A stretch of 64,000 bases of DNA from Acanthococcus lagerstroemiae (GCA_031841125.1 CM063111.1:45086955-45150954), one strand, 5' to 3'. Positions 23,224 through 35,723 are shown, numbered from the stretch's first letter. Numbers and translations are program-made. Notes: generated by a model not told the origin, from the sequence alone.

Positions 23224-24132
23224 ATCGTTGAATGTAAACAAAGGCAATTTGCCCTGTTTGTAGTTATATCTATATAGTATCTGTATTCAGCTGTATTCGG
23301 ACTTGAAGGATTCGTGGTGCGCTAGCGTCGCAACTGTTCTATATAGGTAAAATGGGTCTCTGCTGGCTGTGTGTGTTGGTAGTAGTGCGTATAATAGCAC
23401 TCCATTTTACCTACGTGCGAAGGTGCAAAAAATTTCCACCAGATGTCAGCCACTATTCTTTCAAGTCCAAATAGTTACAGGCAGGGCCCGGATTTTTATT
23501 CCCTAAAAAATCTGAAATATGCGCATATAATATGCGTTTATCAAATGTAAAATATGGCAGAAAATTCGCTAAAAATGCAAAATATTCTAAAATATTCCCT
23601 CTCAAATTATGGCAGGCAGAAAGAAAAGTGAACAGAAAACTCCTTGCTCCGGGTTCAGCAGTGTTGTATAAAACCTAAAGTTGCAGGATAAAGGCCTTGG
23701 TGTGTACGTAGTATGTACCACTAAGGTCCTTTTCTTGTGACACGTCACAAATTCATGAACACTAAAAATAATTGAAAGTTGAATAACATTTTTTCAAAAT
23801 TATTATAATTTTTTTTTCAAAAATCTGGTAAAGTGGTAAAATATTCCAGCAAAATGGGGAAAAGTAAGCAAATATTCCAAAATATTCCTTGAAACCACGT
23901 ATTATAATATGCCAAATTATGCTTTTTGGTTGAAATATTCCCAAATACCTATGCTCTAATAAATATAGCTCATTTTACTCCAAATTTCATGATTATTTTG
24001 TCAAGATAACCCTGGTATGCCCAATAGACTAGGCTAGAAAAAAATATGCTAAAGCATCAAAATCCGGGCCCTAGTTATAGGGTACGTTAGATTTCTTCAA
24101 GGCAAATGGCAAATTGCCTTTGTTTACATTCA
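23224..24132. mobile_element. Inverted-repeat element, split by a nested MITE
   Basis: GTTGAATGTAAACAAAGGCA at about 23228 is repeated in exact inverse near 24105-24130. The element's own interior holds another foldback (about 23297-23472: ATTCGGACTTGAA left, TTCAAGTCCAAAT right). A separate hAT MITE occupies 23481-24073. Without that MITE the element is only about 310 bp. The word GTTATATCTATATAGT lies beside both arms in direct orientation. Confidence 0.65.
23481..24073. mobile_element. hAT-like MITE, AATATTCC family
   Basis: The left end CAGGGCCCGGATTTTTATTC and the right end CAAAATCCGGGCCCTA are inverted repeats. The flanks are GTTACAGG (23473-23480) and GTTATAGG (24074-24081), 7 of 8 identical. 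The interior is dominated by AAATATTCC, AAAATATTCC and ATAATATGC words. It is nested in the inverted-repeat element at 23224-24132. Confidence 0.8.
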
Positions 24133-24392
24133 ACTTTTCTCGGTTATATCTATATAGTCAAAGGCGTCCATCGTCCATGTCAACAAGAACAAATGTCGTT
24201 TAGTTCTGTTTTGCTTAACATCATTCATTTTCTAGATTTCACGAGAAGTATCAATGTTTGAAGACGCCTTGTGGATTTGATAACGAGGACAATGACAGCT
24301 GATGGAAGGTTGGAAGTGTAGGTGAATTTCCAATTCTTGAGTTCACGTTAAGAACAGTACCGCACTATTCTAGACCGATACCGTAGAGCGTA

Positions 24393-27300
24393 ATGGCGTC
24401 TAGTGAACAGAAACGTGCGATTGACGGAGATTTCAAGATTAGAAATCATGATTCCGATGAAGATGTACCAGATGAAGTGCACAACCGCTTACTGGAGAAT
24501 ATCAAACAGATTCATGGACAACCGAAGTAAATAGTGCATCTATGTACGATGGCTTAACTGTTGCCTAGAATAAGCTACTAATCGGATGTTCTTGGGTTTT
24601 AGAATCACTCCAGCAATTCGAAACGAACCAGCTGCAGAGGTTTCCGAGTTTAGCTTTCATTCGAAGAAGAAGAGTACCAGTGGTAAGACCGTTTTCAGGG
24701 AAGATGATTTGATTCGCGCTATCAAGAAGAAACAGCCGAAAGTTGCGCAAAAGTTAGAGACAGCTAAAAAAGCGAAAACATTGTTAAAACCGTTGGAAAC
24801 GATTCACGAAAAGAAAGTTCGTATTTAGTATGAAATATTTATCGGTACTCTTCAAATTGCTGGAAATAGATCTTTCGATTCAATCATTGTTGATTTTGGC
24901 TGTTGTAGATCCAAAGGGAAGTAGGCTTTGAAAATTTGAAAACGCGACTGAATCGGTGGAACGATGTTATACAGAATAACAGAGTATCCGACCAGCTTAG
25001 CTTTCCATTGAAGAGCCGCAAAATAGAAGTATACGATCATACTGATTGTGATTTGTTCTCAGTATCAGGGGTACGTTCAGTTAACAAGCAAAGAACAAAT
25101 CAGAAAATGATATACTTAGTACTTGTGAGAATTCTCGCTCAGTTTACGTGCTGCCTTAGTACCGCGAACTTCGGTAGTAGCTGTACAGAATTGATGAAAT
25201 TCTCATTTAATTAAAGGAACGGATTTGTGAACTCTGTTTTAATTCTTACTTTTAGAAACCGACGCCACTGGAAATTGAAATGAATCAAGTTCTGAAGGCT
25301 AGTGAAACAGCGAAAGAAGATCAAGAAAAGGTAATCATTGATGTTTCATCAATACCGATCTGCTAAATTCCAGTTACTTTGATGACTAATCATTTCTGGA
25401 AGATGGATAGGCCCTTGCACATAGATTCATTGTTGAAATCACAGAGTGTTTCAGTTTTAGTCGTGATTGTTGATCGTTCGTTTTCCATATATTGATAATA
25501 ATTTGACCATTTCAGATCGAGCAGAGTAAGTTCCGTCTGACACTAAAAGAGATAATCGAGAAACGTAAAATGATGGCCAAAGTGAAAGCACAAGCTTCTT
25601 ATAAAATGGCGAAAGCAGCCCGCCAGAACAAAATAAAGAGTAAAAAGTGCGTATCTATGTTTTCGTCATTACTTCGGACCGCGCTGCAATAATTTGTATT
25701 CTCGACATCAGTCAAATCTAGATTGTCACGTTCATTGTTGGCTTTTGCTGCCTCAGATATCATCGAATTCAACGACGTGAGAAAACGAAACAGCAAATGA
25801 AAGATTTCGAAACTCTGCAGAAAACGGATCCGGAAGCAGCGCTTAAGCAACTGGAGACGTTAGAAAAGACCCGAGCCGAAGAGAGGGCAACCCTCAGGCA
25901 TCGAAACACCGGTAAATGGGCTCGTAACCAGATGGTTAAAGCGAAGTACAACAAAGAGGTAACCTCTATAATTTATTCTTCTGAATAGTGTCTCTGGAAG
26001 TGAGTCTTCTTCAATAGGGCAAGCCAGGAACTCATCTTGCATTGAGTTGTAAGGCCCATGAAGTGGTGCATTACTTCATGTATTCGAAAAACGTGGTCTA
26101 CCCTTTTCCCATAGATGGCCGAGTGGATAGCGCGTTAGTCTCGGAATCCGGAACTCCCGGGTTCGATCCCACGTAGCAACTCGCCAGATTTCGACCTAGG
26201 CCGGTTTTTCGGCCAGAAGTGAAGAGGGCTAAGAAGCCCTAGCTACCTCCCCGACGTCTCTAAGGTAATGCTCGAAAGGACGGATTCCAGGGTTCGGGTT
26301 AAGAGCAAATTAGAAAAGAAATCCTCTCTCCCGAAGATACCAAGGCGGTTTGTTTACTTCAGAATTATGGAAACAGATCTGCAGTCCACAAATCCAACTT
26401 GTTGAAAACAATTATTACTCCTTCCATCCTCTCTTTTGAGAATATTAAGCTTATTTGTGTGCTTCAGAATTGTGGGGACAGATTTGCAACCCTGAAACCC
26501 AGCCTCACGAAGACAGTCAGCCAGTTTGTGAGGCAGGCAGTGGAAGATACAATCAGTTAATTATCTCGTCAGCCTGGCCGATACTAATTATTTGTTCCTC
26601 GCTTTCAGAGTCGCATTGCACTGTCAGATCAGCTGTCAAGGAACCGCGAGCTCACCCAGAAACGTCGTGACGTGGACAGCGATAGTGAATCAGTCGATTC
26701 AGAAACGGAAGCGGCTTCCAGAAACGTCGGAGCCGATCCGAACAATCCGTGGATCGCCGACACCAATGAATATACTCAGTTTGTTGCGAACTACAAGAAA
26801 TTCTGGGACGAAAAACTCTCCGAGGAGACGGGTGCATCCGGTAGTGTTGAAGTACAGGGCGCGTCCGGTAGTGTCGAGGTGCAGGGTGCATCCGACAGTG
26901 TAGAGGTACAAGGTGCATACGATAGTGTCGTGGTACAGGATGACGCTGACGATGTTCATATTATTTCGTTTAACGAAACCAAGGATGAAGTAGTCGAATC
27001 TAGTAAGTGCGAATCACAGTCTTGTTCTCACAGCAGAGATAAAAGAAATGAATGTTAGTGGTAAGAGAATGAAAAAAATCACAAGAAAACTCGACAAGTG
27101 ACTTAACTTAAGATTGTTGCAGGTATCATCAACAGCAGCGGGAAGTGGAAAGTTACCGAGGTGTCCCCTAGAATACCGGCCAAAAGGAAACTGAAAGAAG
27201 TGAGGTTCAAGTCTGACCAGAGTTACGCTCCTTTTGGATTGCTCGAGTTCAGGAGAGCGATCAGTGTGAAAATTTTGAGTCGTATACCAACAATTTTCAT

Positions 27301-29997
27301 TTCAGGTTCAAAATGAAGTCACAACCAAAAAAGCACCAACGATTGAAAAGAAAAAAAAACCGAAAAGAAATAAAGTCCCGAAACATGCCGCACCTGAAAA
27401 TGCTGTGAGTGTGACAGCTCCAGAAATTGTTAAAAGTAAGGCTGAACACCAGAAACCTACGTCGAGTGCTGTCGAAGTAACGATTCATCAAAGTGGAAGC
27501 CAGTCAAACGACAACATAGATCCTAATAAATATTTGAAAGTCGCGTCGAAGAACCTGGCTACTGAAATTCCCGATGTTTTGAATGCCGGTGACGAGGGAT
27601 TGGATGACGAAGAAGAAGACGGCAAGCTGCAGTATCGGATGACGATTGGTGAGGCGTTTGCCGAAGATGACGTGGTCGCTGAGTTCCAGTAAGTTGGCGA
27701 TTTACGTATTATAAGGTCTTAAGGGCATTGGCAGACTAACTAGAAATTTTGACGGTTGCTAGCTCCGTAGTCGGTGCTCCCACTTTTGAGGTCTCTGCTC
27801 TCGGACCAGTGTGCGTCGGTTCGTAGTACTGCAGGACACGATTGAACGATTAGATTTTGTTTTCAGAGAAGAAAAAAAGAAAGCGGAGGCTGAAAGCCAA
27901 CCCACGGTTGTAGATTTGTCATTGCCAGGTTGGGGTGATTGGACCGATTCGGCGAAGATTAATTCGACCAAAGCAACCGGTTTGCCGAAACCTCAACGCC
28001 CGAGAATGAATAAACGGATGCTGTTCCGAGTTCCGAAGGCTCCGCCTAGGAAGGATGCGAACAAGGGCCATGTTATTATTAACGAAGAAAAAAGTGATAA
28101 AATGAAAGAGCATCTGGTGAGTATGGTCTGAGTATTCGTAAAACAATAAAGTCGTTAATGGCGTATGGGCATACGCGGCAGCCATCTAACTTCACTTCTT
28201 CATGCTTGACAAGTACAACCTTGCAAAGTACAAGGAGCATCAGTTGAGAATTCACGAATCTTGAAAATCTAAACGTTAACTTCTCTAATTAGTTATTCCC
28301 TCCCTGTTTCTCCCATGCATAACGAATGTTTCGTATTCCAGCGATGAAGTAAAAACAGTGCCAAGAACTGAACCATTGAAATTTAAAAAAGGGGTATCGT
28401 ATGAGAGCTCTTGATTTGTTCAGTTCTGCCACACCGCTTCCTCCACTTCTCGTGTTGTCAATCTTCTATCAAGGATCTTGGTAACTTCAAAAATGAACTG
28501 GGTAGCCCTGGAAACTCGATATGTGACATCAATGAAATCTTCAGTCTAAGTGAATTTGACCCCCCTCAATCTAGTTAAGTTTGATCCCCGTATCTTTCCG
28601 CTCTGAAGAGTTCCTCATTTTCAACCAGAGTTTTGGGAATACTGCAAATGAATTTAACGACTTCCGAAATCTAATTGAAGAGTGGTTTTCCAAAAGGGGT
28701 TAAGTCAAAAAACAAGATTTCACAGGAAACGCAGAAAACTGCTAACCTTTAGCAGCACTGAACAAGCATTCTACTAGTCCTCACCTATGGAGCCCATACG
28801 TGGGCCCTAACGAAGAAGCAAATGAAAAGGTTAACTACCACTGTGAGAACAGGGACGAAACTAAGGGGGGGGGCACGGGAAGGCAGCTCCTCCCTCAAAG
28901 CCTCCGCCGGAGTTGGGAAATTTTAGTAGTTGGATCGAAAGTTGGGAAAATTCAACAAGTCAAAAGAGATTTCGAGCTTTTTCCTCCCCCCCTCCTTCTA
29001 ACTCACGTTATATGGCATGAGCATGCACAAAATGTGCGAACTTCAGCGTGCTATGACGACGTTGTTTTCGACTCTACGAAAATTTAACAAGAGATCTTTT
29101 TCATGTAAATTTTAACAATGAACAACTTTTGTTTGAAACCATTCTCCGTAAAACGTTTTCTACGCGAGATATTTTCGAAAAAGTGAATTTCGGGGTTTTT
29201 GAAGCCCATCGGGGGGCTTAGCTCCACCGGGATCTTAATTAAGGAGTCATTCCGAAGACATTCCAAAAAAATCTTTGATATCATTTATGTCCATTTCCGG
29301 CCCTTTTATAATTTTCCTGGACTATAACTAAAGGGGCGCCAAGGGTGCCCGAAGCTCGGGCGTTAACCAACTGAGTGCGCTATTAAAAAAAGAGAAAAGA
29401 AGTTCAGTACAGGTGGGAAAAAGATATTTCTTCGAAATGAAGGAGGCTCCCTGAAAATTTGACACCGGGGCGCCGAATCTGTAGTTACGCCATTAAATCT
29501 ATCAGCAGCGTCAGAGAGAGTACCTGAGGAAGCAAGATTACTATTCGACCACCAGTACGTTGGCATCGCTGTAGTAGAATATGTTATGAAACCGAGTTCG
29601 AGATGTATTTTGGGGAAGAGGAGGAAGTGGAGTTCATTTTGCCTACCGATAAACCGTTTTCAAATCGACAAACAAGAAAAAGAGTTACTCTTTTGAAAAC
29701 TGGCCAGCTGCCAATCCGATTTTAATAATTGGCAACTCTGAAAGACGTTTGGAGCACGCTCTTCTATTCGAGATTCGAAAAACTGATTCGCTTTTTATTT
29801 TCGTTTAGGTGAGCGAAGTACCTTATCCTTTCACCAAAGTCAAAGATTATGAAGCCAGCATTCGAGCGCCAATTGGAAGGACCTGGTTACCAGAAACGGC
29901 TCACCAGCAACTGATCGCTCCACCAGTGGTGACGAAATTAGGAACTGTAATCGAACCAATGGACGAGGGGGAGTTAATTACCCGAGAAGATATTTAG
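24393..29997 (+). CDS. UTP14: U3 snoRNA-associated protein UTP14 homolog (eleven exons)
   Basis: Coding exons are 24393-24526, 24603-24816, 24909-25070, 25256-25330, 25516-25646, 25757-25958, 26609-27002, 27123-27199, 27306-27688, 27867-28116 and 29809-29997. Phases agree throughout and give 736 residues, near the family's ~770. Family marks in order are IQREVGFENL, LSFPL, KPTPLEIEMNQVL, the basic KNKIKSKKYHRIQRREK-type block (split by intron 5), RHRNTGKWARN, NPWI and a C-terminal half with LPGWGDWTD, VPYPFTKVKDYEASIRAPIG and TW. UTP14 works in the nucleolar small-subunit processome, where it activates the helicase DHX37/Dhr1 for 18S rRNA maturation. Exon 2 uses a weak donor (GTTCGT). Exon 7 contains a 27-bp coding minisatellite. 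AATAAA is at 30222-30227. Confidence 0.93.
26113..26326 (+). mobile_element. tRNA-derived SINE, copy A
   Basis: The head has an A box, TGGCCGAGTGG, and a B box, GGTTCGATCCC, spaced as in a tRNA gene with a long variable arm (Ser/Leu type). It is followed by an unrelated body containing GACGTCTCTAAGGTAATGCT and ending AGAGCAAATTAGAAAAG. The same head and body occur inverted at 31933-32147. It sits in intron 6 of UTP14. Confidence 0.8.
26346..26510 (+). repeat. Two-copy direct repeat next to the SINE
   Basis: TTTACTTCAGAATTATGGAAACAGATCTGCA near 26352 recurs as GTGCTTCAGAATTGTGGGGACAGATTTGCA near 26459, about 107 bp apart. It lies in UTP14 intron 6. Origin unknown. Confidence 0.5.
26831..26938 (+). 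repeat. Coding minisatellite in UTP14 exon 7, 4 x 27 bp
   Basis: Four consecutive 27-bp units encode the nonapeptides GASGSVEVQ, GASGSVEVQ, GASDSVEVQ and GAYDSVVVQ. They are in frame within the acidic, low-complexity middle of UTP14. The last unit is the most diverged. Unit number is likely to vary between individuals, without breaking the frame. Confidence 0.9.
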
Positions 29998-30870
29998 AAG
30001 GAAGTGTAAAATTATTTTAGGAATGAAAACGTTTTATTCAGTACAGGTAATTAGTGGGAAATGTTTTCAACTATTGATTTTACTTTTATTTTAGCATTCT
30101 ATGAACAGACCTTTGTTCAACATTCACTCTCTCTCGTGTATTCGTCGTACAGTTTCTCTACGTATTCTGTGATTTGTAATTTGTATCGTCTTGCAGCTGT
30201 ATATTACTGCAAGTTTGAAATAATAAAGTTTTTTTTTCATTATTGTAGTCTTAATTGGTGTACTTTTGAATGTTGTTGCGAATTGCTGCCGAAAAGATGG
30301 AAATAGATGAGGTACTAATTTCAAAGACGAAAGTCAAACGGCTATTTTCATTCTGAAGACAGTACAATCTCTTTAAAAAGAAAAAAAAAAGGGCAATTAA
30401 ATATATTAAATGCAGTTTTCACATTCAAAAGGTAAACACTATAAAGTACCAGTTACACATCTCAATTAACATACAGCGTTAATTTTAAATAATTATCCAG
30501 ATGGGAATAATATGAATTACCGCGGAAATCTCAGCTAATTGAAAAACTGTAGCTCACCTGAAATAGGACCGTAGAACATTTTTATTAGTATTGATGATCT
30601 CTCAAAGAAATATCATGCATGCTCTTACACAAGATACAAGGCGTTTCAATATCATTTATAAGACTTCCCAAAGGGTAACTTTTGATGAGGACATTCTATA
30701 ACTGGAAAATGGGGAGTTTACCGTCAGTGGTAGCAGAATGTTCTAACAAAGCACTTTACTTCAACTTCGCCTCCATGTCTCTTCATAATAAATAGTTCCA
30801 AAAGGAAAACGTTTTGAACACGATCAAAGGAAGTTCAATAGCTTCTATCTTGTATCCTCAATCAGATATT
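29998..30870. other. Convergent 3' regions of UTP14 and sds22
   Basis: Between the two stop codons lie both 3' untranslated regions. AATAAA for UTP14 is at 30222-30227. On the other strand, AATAAA (TTTATT at 30581-30586) may serve sds22. No further gene is seen. Confidence 0.5.
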
Positions 30871-33800
30871 TCACAAGAGATATTTGTCATACCTCAACAG
30901 AGTAGCATCCAGCTGGGTCAGTTGCGGCAGCGTCAATTTCACCTTCCTTCTGTAGTCGGCTGTACTCATTAGCGGATTGTGCTCCAGATACAACGTATCC
31001 AGCTTTTTGTTCGCTATCAACACGTCTACGTCTTTCCACGAATTAATATTATTGTTATTTAGCTGAAACGATCCAGAAGATAACGACGAGGTTTCAAAAC
31101 AAAACTTTCTCAAGTTTTTGTTGAGAGAGGTCAAGTCATACCCATAAATCGGTCAACTCGGTTAAGTGACTGAGGTTAGCGATGCTTGAAAGTTTGTTGT
31201 AAGCCAAATCCAAAGTAGTTAATTTCAAATTATCTTCGAGCCCTTCGATCTTTTCGATTCCGTTTTCCGATAAATACAACTCGTCTAAGTTGGTTAACGC
31301 ATTCAGGTTTTCTATTTTGGTAAGTCTGTTGGCCTGGAACACAAAGCATATGTTATCCAATCCACTCTTTGACTCAGCCTGAAAACTATAATGGATTCTT
31401 ACATCGTAATAAAATCGCTAGCAGCTTCAGTTCAATTGATTGCGACAGAAACAATTTGGCATTATTGAAAGATCTCAGTTTGGCTCAAAAATATCATGTA
31501 GGTAAATACAAAGCAGGTAGACTTCTCGTTCGAAGACAAACACCACCCTTCCTAAAGGAAGAAATAGCCAAGGCACTTTAAGGACTAAAACTAAACAAGG
31601 CACTCGGCCCCGATAAAATTGAAAATGAAACATTGAAAATACTATCAGAAACTCTGCTAGGACCCTTAAAGACTCTATTTAACAAGGTACTGAAACTAGG
31701 AATCACCCCCTCTCAACGGAATATCTCAGAAATTATTCTCTTACACAAAAAAAAAAAAAGAAGATAGGGCGGAAATGACGACTTATCGACCGACCAGCCA
31801 ATCGTCAAACTTCAAGAAAACTCTTTATGAAAGTACTGAGGAACCGTATTTATAAAGTATTAGACGAACAACAATCAGTCGAACAAGGGGGCTTTAGGTG
31901 TAACTACACAACAGCTGACCACATGCTAGCCCTCTTTTTTCTAATTTGCTCTCAACCCGAGCCCTGGAATCCACCCTTTCGAGCATTACTTCAGAGACGT
32001 CGGGGGAGGCTGTTAGGACTGTCGTAGCCCTTTTCCTTTCTGGCCAAAAACTCGGCCTATGTCAAAATTTGGCGAGTTGGTACGTGGGCTCGAACCCGGG
32101 ACCTCCGGATTCCGAGACCAACGCGCTATCCACTCGGCCAACTAGATTGCAGTTTTTCTCAGTTCCATTAATTCAATTTTTTCTTTCAGGGTTTTGTGCA
32201 CCTTCCTAGCAAGTTCGTTTCTTTTTTTACATATTGTTTTGGTTTCCAGCGACATTTTGCTATTTATACTTTCCTGCACATCACTTTTCCGAAAATTGTC
32301 CCACTACCTCGGTCAAAATTTTAGTAATTTTGTTATACATAGTTCGCACTTGCCTTTCATCGATTACTTTCAAACTTTCCACATCATCTGTTTTTGTTTT
32401 GCTGCCTATTTTGACTCAAAAATATCATGTAGAAAGTCAGTACAGAGCAGGTAGACTCCTCATTCGAAGCAAAAACACTGGGCAAGACGCAGACTGATAT
32501 TGTTTTTACACAGAATGGTGGGCCCTCGAACGCGAGAGATAATTTTTGATAGAAACAAAAATTTATTTCCATTTTCACTCAATTGGGATTCAGTTTTGAA
32601 GTATATACAAGTTCGTACAACCTTAGATTCCGAAGTTTTCATACCAGAATCAAAATTATTAGATCTCACCTGCATACTAAGACACGTAAGGTTTTTCAAT
32701 GTTTCCAGATTTTCGATCTTCGTTATTTTGTTCTTACCAAAGTACAGGCTTTTCAAGTTGGTCAGCATTTCAATATTCTCTATTTTCTACGCAAAACAAA
32801 AATGTCATTCATAAAATAGATCGAGTTACCATGATACACAAGGCACAACACCAATAAGTTGAGAATAAGTCACTTGTCTAGACAACCAACAATATCGAAT
32901 ATTTGAATACGAGTAAAACTTTCTCGAAACTAGTGTCTTCTGTCGTATCCTTACACTCTTCATATTTGATATTATACTTACCCTAATCTTATTATCACCT
33001 AATTCAAGTAATTCTAACTGTCCCAAATTCTGCAAATTTTCAATTTTCGAAATCTTGTTGGCGCTCAAGAATAATTTTTTCAACTTGACCAATTTATCGA
33101 GTCCTTTAATCTCGGTGATCCTATTAAACGCTAGATCCAACATTCTGAAACACAATTTCAAGGATAATATCAAACCTTGTACAGAGGCATGTTACGTGAT
33201 TACACAATTTGACAAGCTGATATACTAACTCTAGATTAACCAACGTATCCAAATTCTCGATTGTAGTTATTTGGTTATCGTACAGCTCCAATTCTGTGAG
33301 CAGTGTCAGTGTTTCCAGATTCTCTATTTTCTTGATTAAATTCCATCGGAAGTACAAACGTTGTAAATTGGTTAGCTCGGATAAATTTTCAAGTTGGCGT
33401 ATGCGACAGTGATTGAAGTTCAGTTCCTGGAAACAATCAGCCTTTACAAACGAATCTCAAACACGCCAGAATATATTTGAGGAGAGAAAAGTACCTCAAC
33501 ATCCAAATCGGTGATTTCAATCACTCCAGGTTCTTCACCGTTCTCAGCTGTATCTGAAATTTGCAAACATTAAGCTATCTCCAATCACGATTTGAAATTG
33601 AATCTACGGAAAGAAAATCAATCAAATGGCAAAATCTTTGACTGTAGTCGAAGGGCAGAGGGTCTTGATTTTCTTGAAAATGCCATTTGTACGCTGAGAC
33701 CCGCCGTTCAAGGTAAAAACTTGCAGACTCATGTCCACTAGCTGCAGGCCGTTTACGCGCCTAACAAAGGGTCTACTTACGATATCTTAGAGGGGGGAAA

Positions 33801-34690
33801 AAAAAACTGAAAAGTGGAAACGTAACTGATTTGTTTCTATTTCAGTCCATTCGAACGTCCTGATTGAAGAATACCCAACAGTTGTTTGGTTACATTTGAG
33901 CTCTCTTCTGCCTTTATCAACTCAATTGTTTTGATTGACGTTTGCCTAAGTGCACTTCAGTTACGTCTGCATCCTCTCGAAATTTCATAGAATTTAATCA
34001 CGTATTTAGCGGGTCATTTCTTCAATTAACGGGTCTTCGTGAAGGTGACTTTTTCATTCGCTGCTATTCAACGCAAGTGAAACGCCCTATATCTTATTTC
34101 AGTTTTTCATGAATAATCCTTAATAATTTTCGATTATAAGTGCAACAGTTGATATTAGCATTCATTGCACCCCATATCGAATTACTCACTTTTGTCTGGC
34201 CGCATGGAAACGTCCACATCCACAGCTTCTTCAACTTTACGATCAACTGAAACCACATCAAATTAATATAATACTAATTTCGTATACAAAACTATAAAAC
34301 ATGTTTTAACCACAAATTCACCTAAATCACGAGCAGATAATTCACTGCACAATAGTACACAAGATAATACTGAAACGTTCATGATTTATTAGCTCCAAGA
34401 AAGCCAATTTCTAAGTCTGATGAAAACTGCCAACTTTTTGGTAATATTTTCGTACAATACAAACTGAGTAAAAATATATCACATTTGACAACAGAAAAAT
34501 AATCGTCGGTAATGACGTCTTTCATTAGCATTTCAACAGAAATAATTACCAGGCCCATTATCGTATTTATATTCGACGTTTTTAAATATCCGAGAGCGGA
34601 ATATTTCGATGATTATTTTTCAAATTAGCGTACTATAGAAACAAGATTGAAAGCAGACGGAGACTTACCGGACTTGTGGTTTTCTTCCAT
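30871..34690 (-). CDS. sds22: sds22 / protein phosphatase 1 regulatory subunit 7 (eight exons)
   Basis: Coding exons (minus) are 34690-34669, 34246-34190, 33553-33495, 33426-33230, 33144-32982, 32786-32670, 31333-31142 and 31062-30871. Phases join to give 332 residues. After a short acidic leader (MEENHKS...) come about eleven 22-residue leucine-rich repeats of the SDS22 type: repeated KIENLE, LDLAFNRI, LFLSANKI, LELGDNKI, LYFGKNKI, LYLSENGI. The C-terminal cap has YRRKV and LTQLDAT, as in PPP1R7. The protein binds PP1 catalytic subunits and chaperones or inhibits newly made PP1; in flies it is needed for mitosis and epithelial polarity. Exon borders tend to fall at repeat borders. The intron between exons 6 and 7 holds RTE and SINE fragments. 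The tail YDKYLL runs past the usual end; GTATGAC there could also be a donor. Confidence 0.94.
31481..32490 (+). mobile_element. RTE-like LINE reverse transcriptase fragments
   Basis: About 31560-31930 translates, with frameshifts, to reverse transcriptase motifs NKALGPDKIENETLK, LFNKVLKLGITPS, AEMTTYRP and DEQQSVEQGGFR followed by TTADHMLA. This order is typical of the RTE clade. CTCAAAAATATCATGTAG with GCAGGTAGACT occurs near both 31485 and 32415, so pieces of two overlapping copies, or one duplicated copy, remain. The copy is dead and lies in an sds22 intron on the opposite strand to the gene. Clade assignment is tentative. Confidence 0.7.
31933..32147 (-). mobile_element. tRNA-derived SINE, copy B
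   Basis: On the minus strand it reads TTGGCCGAGTGGATAGCGCG, then GGTTCGAGCCC, then GACGTCTCTGAAGTAATGCT and finally AGAGCAAATTAGAAAA. This matches copy A (26113-26326) over its whole length. It abuts the RTE reverse transcriptase fragment directly, in opposite orientation. Confidence 0.8.
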
Positions 34691-35222
34691 TTTTTACGAG
34701 AAATTTTAAGAACAGATGAGCACGTTTACTAACGAAATGACCCAAGATGGAAAACGACAAATTTTCTTTAGCTATCTAAATGGAATAATTAACGAGACCG
34801 AGTGTTTTAAATCAACTCTAACCTTTTATGACGGCGTAATTTTGAAATCAGAACATAATAAAAATTCAAAATTCACAGCGATAACTCCTCTGTTTACATT
34901 TTTTCTGGAAATGGAATCTCAGTGTTACCAAATTCGTACAATTATATTGCCCACTCGTCAGCGAATATATGTCGGGTATGAGATAGGAGAGGGCAGGAGG
35001 AATATTAGGCTATTAGGCTCGCCTTAGTTCGAAGGCTTTAGCTTATTTGTTATTACGGTATGGACTACAGATCCAAGCTGATTACACATCGTATTCAATC
35101 GACCACCGAATGACAGTGAAAACTTATCAATCCTGAAAGAATAATATTTCCAGAAATTGGAACTCACCACCGTGGCCAGATCCACATTCGTAGGATTGGG
35201 ACTGAAAAATCACGCACTGAAC
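34691..35222. other. Spacer upstream of sds22
   Basis: A 103-codon frame at 34716-35027 has no resemblance to a known family and is probably chance. The sds22 promoter should lie here, but no element could be named. Confidence 0.4.
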
Positions 35223-35618
35223 ATAGTAGGTGTTTTCGGGCGACTGAACTGCAACTTCTAAGTTACGGAAAACTGTAACAAGAATACTGTAGGTTGTAGG
35301 AAACTGCAGACAGCGCGCCCGAACGGTATTTGTTAACTGGTGTCATCTTTGCCTAACCTGTTGTTTGTTATCACGAAAATTCGAATACTGAATTTCAATT
35401 GAATTTGTATGTCACTTGATAGAAAACGTGATAAAGCTGACTTCTCGCTGTTTTTACCTGAGCAAAAAAAATATGCAGCGAACTTACAGAATTCGTAAGC
35501 GTACTTGTGGTTCGCGAAGTTTTCTGTAGGTTACGAAGTTCCCGAACACCATTATAGCAAAACCTACAGTAAGTTACAGAATCTGTAACTTTGGTGGTCG
35601 CCCGAAAACACCTACTAT
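35223..35618. mobile_element. MITE with perfect 22-bp inverted ends
   Basis: The first 22 bases (starting ATAGTAGGTGTTTTCGGG) are the exact reverse complement of the last 22 (ending AACACCTACTAT). Subterminal GTTACGGAAAACTGTAAC and AGTTACAGAATCTGTAACT are again self-complementary. Inside are GAAGTTCCCGAACACC and related GAAGTT words. No target duplication longer than two bases is evident. It lies just downstream of the eL43 gene. Confidence 0.75.
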
Positions 35619-35723
35619 CACCAAAGCACATTAAGAAGAAAATTAGTTCAAAAAAATATATTACTTCACGTTTCGTTCAGCGAATCCAACAAAACAGTCT
35701 TAAAATATAAATATAAATACACA

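Noticed and set aside
34716..35027. 103-codon plus-strand frame upstream of sds22
   Set aside because: No family resemblance and no splice or polyadenylation context. It is probably chance.
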